Below the pieces are notes generated by a model, which had not been told where the DNA came from, ran no database searches, and saw only the letters and a list, made by a program, of their open reading frames with translations. A stretch of DNA of 64,000 bases from Struthidea cinerea. Lineage: Eukaryota > Chordata > Aves > Passeriformes > Corcoracidae. Below are positions 61,901 to 64,000 of this stretch, piece by piece. The stretch spans positions 372,001 through 436,000 of the forward strand of contig VZTI01004112.1 in the NCBI GenBank assembly GCA_013397865.1, in the 5' to 3' direction. A program made the translations under genes and the position numbers. Every line of letters starts with the position of its first letter. Positions within the stretch are counted from its first letter, which is position 1.

Positions 61901-62637
61901 GGCTATTGCTGTACAATGCTGAACTGTCCCAAAATAAACATATAAGAGAGACTAATCATAAAAGCAGACTTATAAAGCTACTTTAGCTACTCATTGGTTA
62001 TCTGAATGTTTTATAAATCATCACCTAAAAAGTAGAAACAAATACAATGAAGGGCAAGTGTAAAATGGGGATAATAAGTGAAATTACCAAAATAAAAAAA
62101 ACAAAAAAACATCAGAACAGAAAGAAGAAAAGAAAAAGGTACAAAATTGCTTTTAGAGTAAAATTGTACCAGAAATAAGAGAAGAACAAAAAGAAAGTAA
62201 CTATCCAGTTTTACATGGAAAATGATATAACTGAGTGATGCAGAGAAAACTACAGCAATCCACTCCTTATGAGCATCATTTGAAAATAATAATAACATGA
62301 ATTAAAAATCAGGTTAAGTCTTTATTAGATAAATAATACACTCACTGTCATGTCAGATGAGAGGAAGGCAGTCAAGAGTTCAAAAAGAAAAGATCAAATC
62401 CTTGCTTTCCACTCCATAGCTTGTGGCAAAATTCTTGACTACAAAACATTCCATCTATGGTAATTTTGAACATAAATAAAACTGAGGCCAATGAGAACAA
62501 ATTATTGTGTTGCCACAGCATACTACTTCCTCAATATTGATACTATGGGCTAGAGATGACCAAAATTAAGATATTTTTGATGAGATGGTTGTGTTAAACT
62601 CAGCATGCCCTAATGTGTCACTGGAGAGCACTTCAGG
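58946..62637. other. Unique AT-rich non-coding DNA
   Basis: No gene or clear transposon. A possible MIR-like phrase at 62395-62450 is too weak to list separately. Confidence 0.55.
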
Positions 62638-62885
62638 ATGACTTTGGAGCAGTCTCTGAGAAAGTGACCTTTTCAAGGAGAGGATAAGGTAGGGAAAGTC
62701 CCAGAAGACTGGAGAAAGGCAAGCAACATACCTGTCCTTAAAAATGTGATCATAGTAAACCTCAGAAATTATAGACTGGTGTAATTTAAAACCTCTGAGA
62801 ATTTTTTACAAAAAGTGTTGGAAGCTATGGGAAGGTTGGCCTAGAAGGCAGCAAAGTGACTAAAGCAAAGTGATGTAGCAGACAC
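62638..62885 (+). pseudogene. Decayed CR1 LINE reverse-transcriptase fragment
   Basis: In one frame from about 62695 the translation contains VPEDWRKA, then, after a short spacer, NYRLV and a stop. These fit a conserved block of the CR1 ORF2 reverse transcriptase (PEDW-K-A ... P-FK-G ... NYRPVSL). Upstream 'caaggagaggataaggtagg' and downstream 'gttggaagctatgggaagg' match flanking CR1 coding sequence. A stop directly after the NYRLV block and other losses mean it cannot be functional. Unlike the other CR1 copies here, it comes from the coding body and not the 3' end. Confidence 0.7.
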
Positions 62886-64000
62886 GGACCATACAAGTAG
62901 AATTTATTTTTTTTTAAATTTAGTATGTTAACTAGCCTAACTGGCATGATGAATGGCACAGATTGGATACATTTCAATTTAAAAAGACTTTTCCTTTTGT
63001 CTTATGCATCATCCCCATATACAAGATAAAGAATTATGTTTTACACTTAATCTCCATCAGGTGCATTTATAATTTACCATATACCAGCTTGGGTTGGTGT
63101 GTGTGTGTGTGTGTGCAGGGGAGGTCACTGGATAATATGTTTTACACAAGTCCTAGTCAATGCTGTCAACTAGATTTTGGAAAAAAAGAATTCACATATA
63201 AAATTTAAGTATGACACTCAAAAAAAAAGCATCAGGTAAAAGGATAGAAGCTTTCAGAAAACAATAAAAAGGGAAATATCCTCAGCAAATAACAATTTGA
63301 AATTAAGACAAGTACAAGAATGTGTACTTACAACTTTGTACTGTTAGCAGTATAGCAGTATAGATACTAATAATAGCTCACAAATGAAACAGAAATCAAC
63401 ACAATGTCATGGTAAAAATAGGTGAATCTTCTGAATATGTTAAGAATGTTGAATGTCAGATATGAGAGCTGTTCTATTTGATGCAGCCAGTGATGCCAGT
63501 GATGCAGCTGCTTAAACAACACATCCAGCACTGGATTTTCACAAATGCATGCAAATGCAGCATAGAGATGTCTGAAAGAACAGCAGCAAACAAAAGCTTA
63601 GAAAACACACAAAGAAAGGCTGTTGGGAGAGGGAGTTGAATCTCTAGAAAAGCCAGATGAGCAACCTGGAAGGAAAGACTTCAGCCACAAAGGGGACTGA
63701 CAAGGGGATAGAAATCCCTTGTTTTACATGCCCCTACAGAGGACTAAGGAGGTATGTTCAGCAGAGGAGACAAAGACGTGTACAGGGGGAAAAACATCCA
63801 TTCTTAGTAATTTGTTCTTGGTCCTTTTGAGACACCCTGGTAACCAAGTGGTCTATAGACTCTTCATTACTGGATATGGATGTCTATTGAAAATTGTTTG
63901 TGTTTTCTTGTCCTCCTGTGTTGATCTGCCTCAATATGATGAACTAGGTATTTTTTGGTTTGTTTGGGGTTTTTGAGATATAGATACCTCATCACAGACA
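62886..64000. other. Unique AT-rich non-coding DNA
   Basis: No gene recognised. It contains the (GT)9 run at 63097-63114. A small duplication of gccagtgatg lies at about 63486-63505. Confidence 0.55.
63097..63114. repeat. (GT)9 microsatellite
   Basis: Nine perfect GT copies. Confidence 0.97.

Noticed and set aside
62395..62450. Possible MIR-like phrase (caaatccttgctttccactc...)
   Set aside because: Only one short block matches, too weak to list as a feature.

Overview
The window looks like AT-rich, gene-poor nuclear DNA from a bird. The main evidence is the repeats: several 3' ends of CR1 LINEs with the characteristic tail (lead-in to 'cccttccaac' and 'attctatgattctg') on both strands, plus at least four LTRs of endogenous-retrovirus type whose U3/R/U5 wording matches families I know from bird genomes. 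Old MIR/L2-like fragments are also present. A songbird or other neoavian is my best guess from the CR1 and LTR wording, but the species cannot be fixed from sequence alone. I found no protein-coding gene I can defend. Open frames are short (longest 174 codons), overlap on both strands, and none shows a recognisable domain. The window is best read as intergenic DNA or the inside of a very long intron.

Layout. 1-9.5 kb: unique AT-rich DNA with two CR1 tails (1.3 and 5.2 kb), a MIR-like relic (3.3 kb) and small tandem duplications. 9.6-18.1 kb is the most repeat-rich part: a CR1 tail at 9.6 kb, a longer CR1 copy at 14.5-15.75 kb split by an ERVL-like solo LTR, and a roughly 1-kb LTR at 17.1-18.13 kb. 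18.1-27 kb holds two degraded antisense CR1 tails, a precisely bounded 351-bp solo LTR on the minus strand (23.6 kb, 6-bp target duplication, TATA and poly(A) signals), and a GC- and CpG-rich candidate LTR (26.3-26.8 kb). 27-43 kb is mostly unique sequence with microsatellites, a strongly strand-asymmetric T/G tract (39.2 kb), a complementary A/C tract containing the only N (41.7 kb) and an LTR between them (41.0-41.5 kb). 43-45 kb has an antisense CR1 tail followed by two stretches that look like conserved non-coding regulatory DNA. 45-64 kb is largely unique, with a MIR-like piece, possible non-coding exons, a (GGGAA)n array and a decayed CR1 reverse-transcriptase fragment at 62.7 kb.

No genes act together here. 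The biology on offer is a record of nested transposition and possibly a regulatory element near 44.7-45.0 kb. I did not find a convincing new biological system. Repeat family names come from memory of their consensus wording; alignments and conservation claims are unconfirmed.
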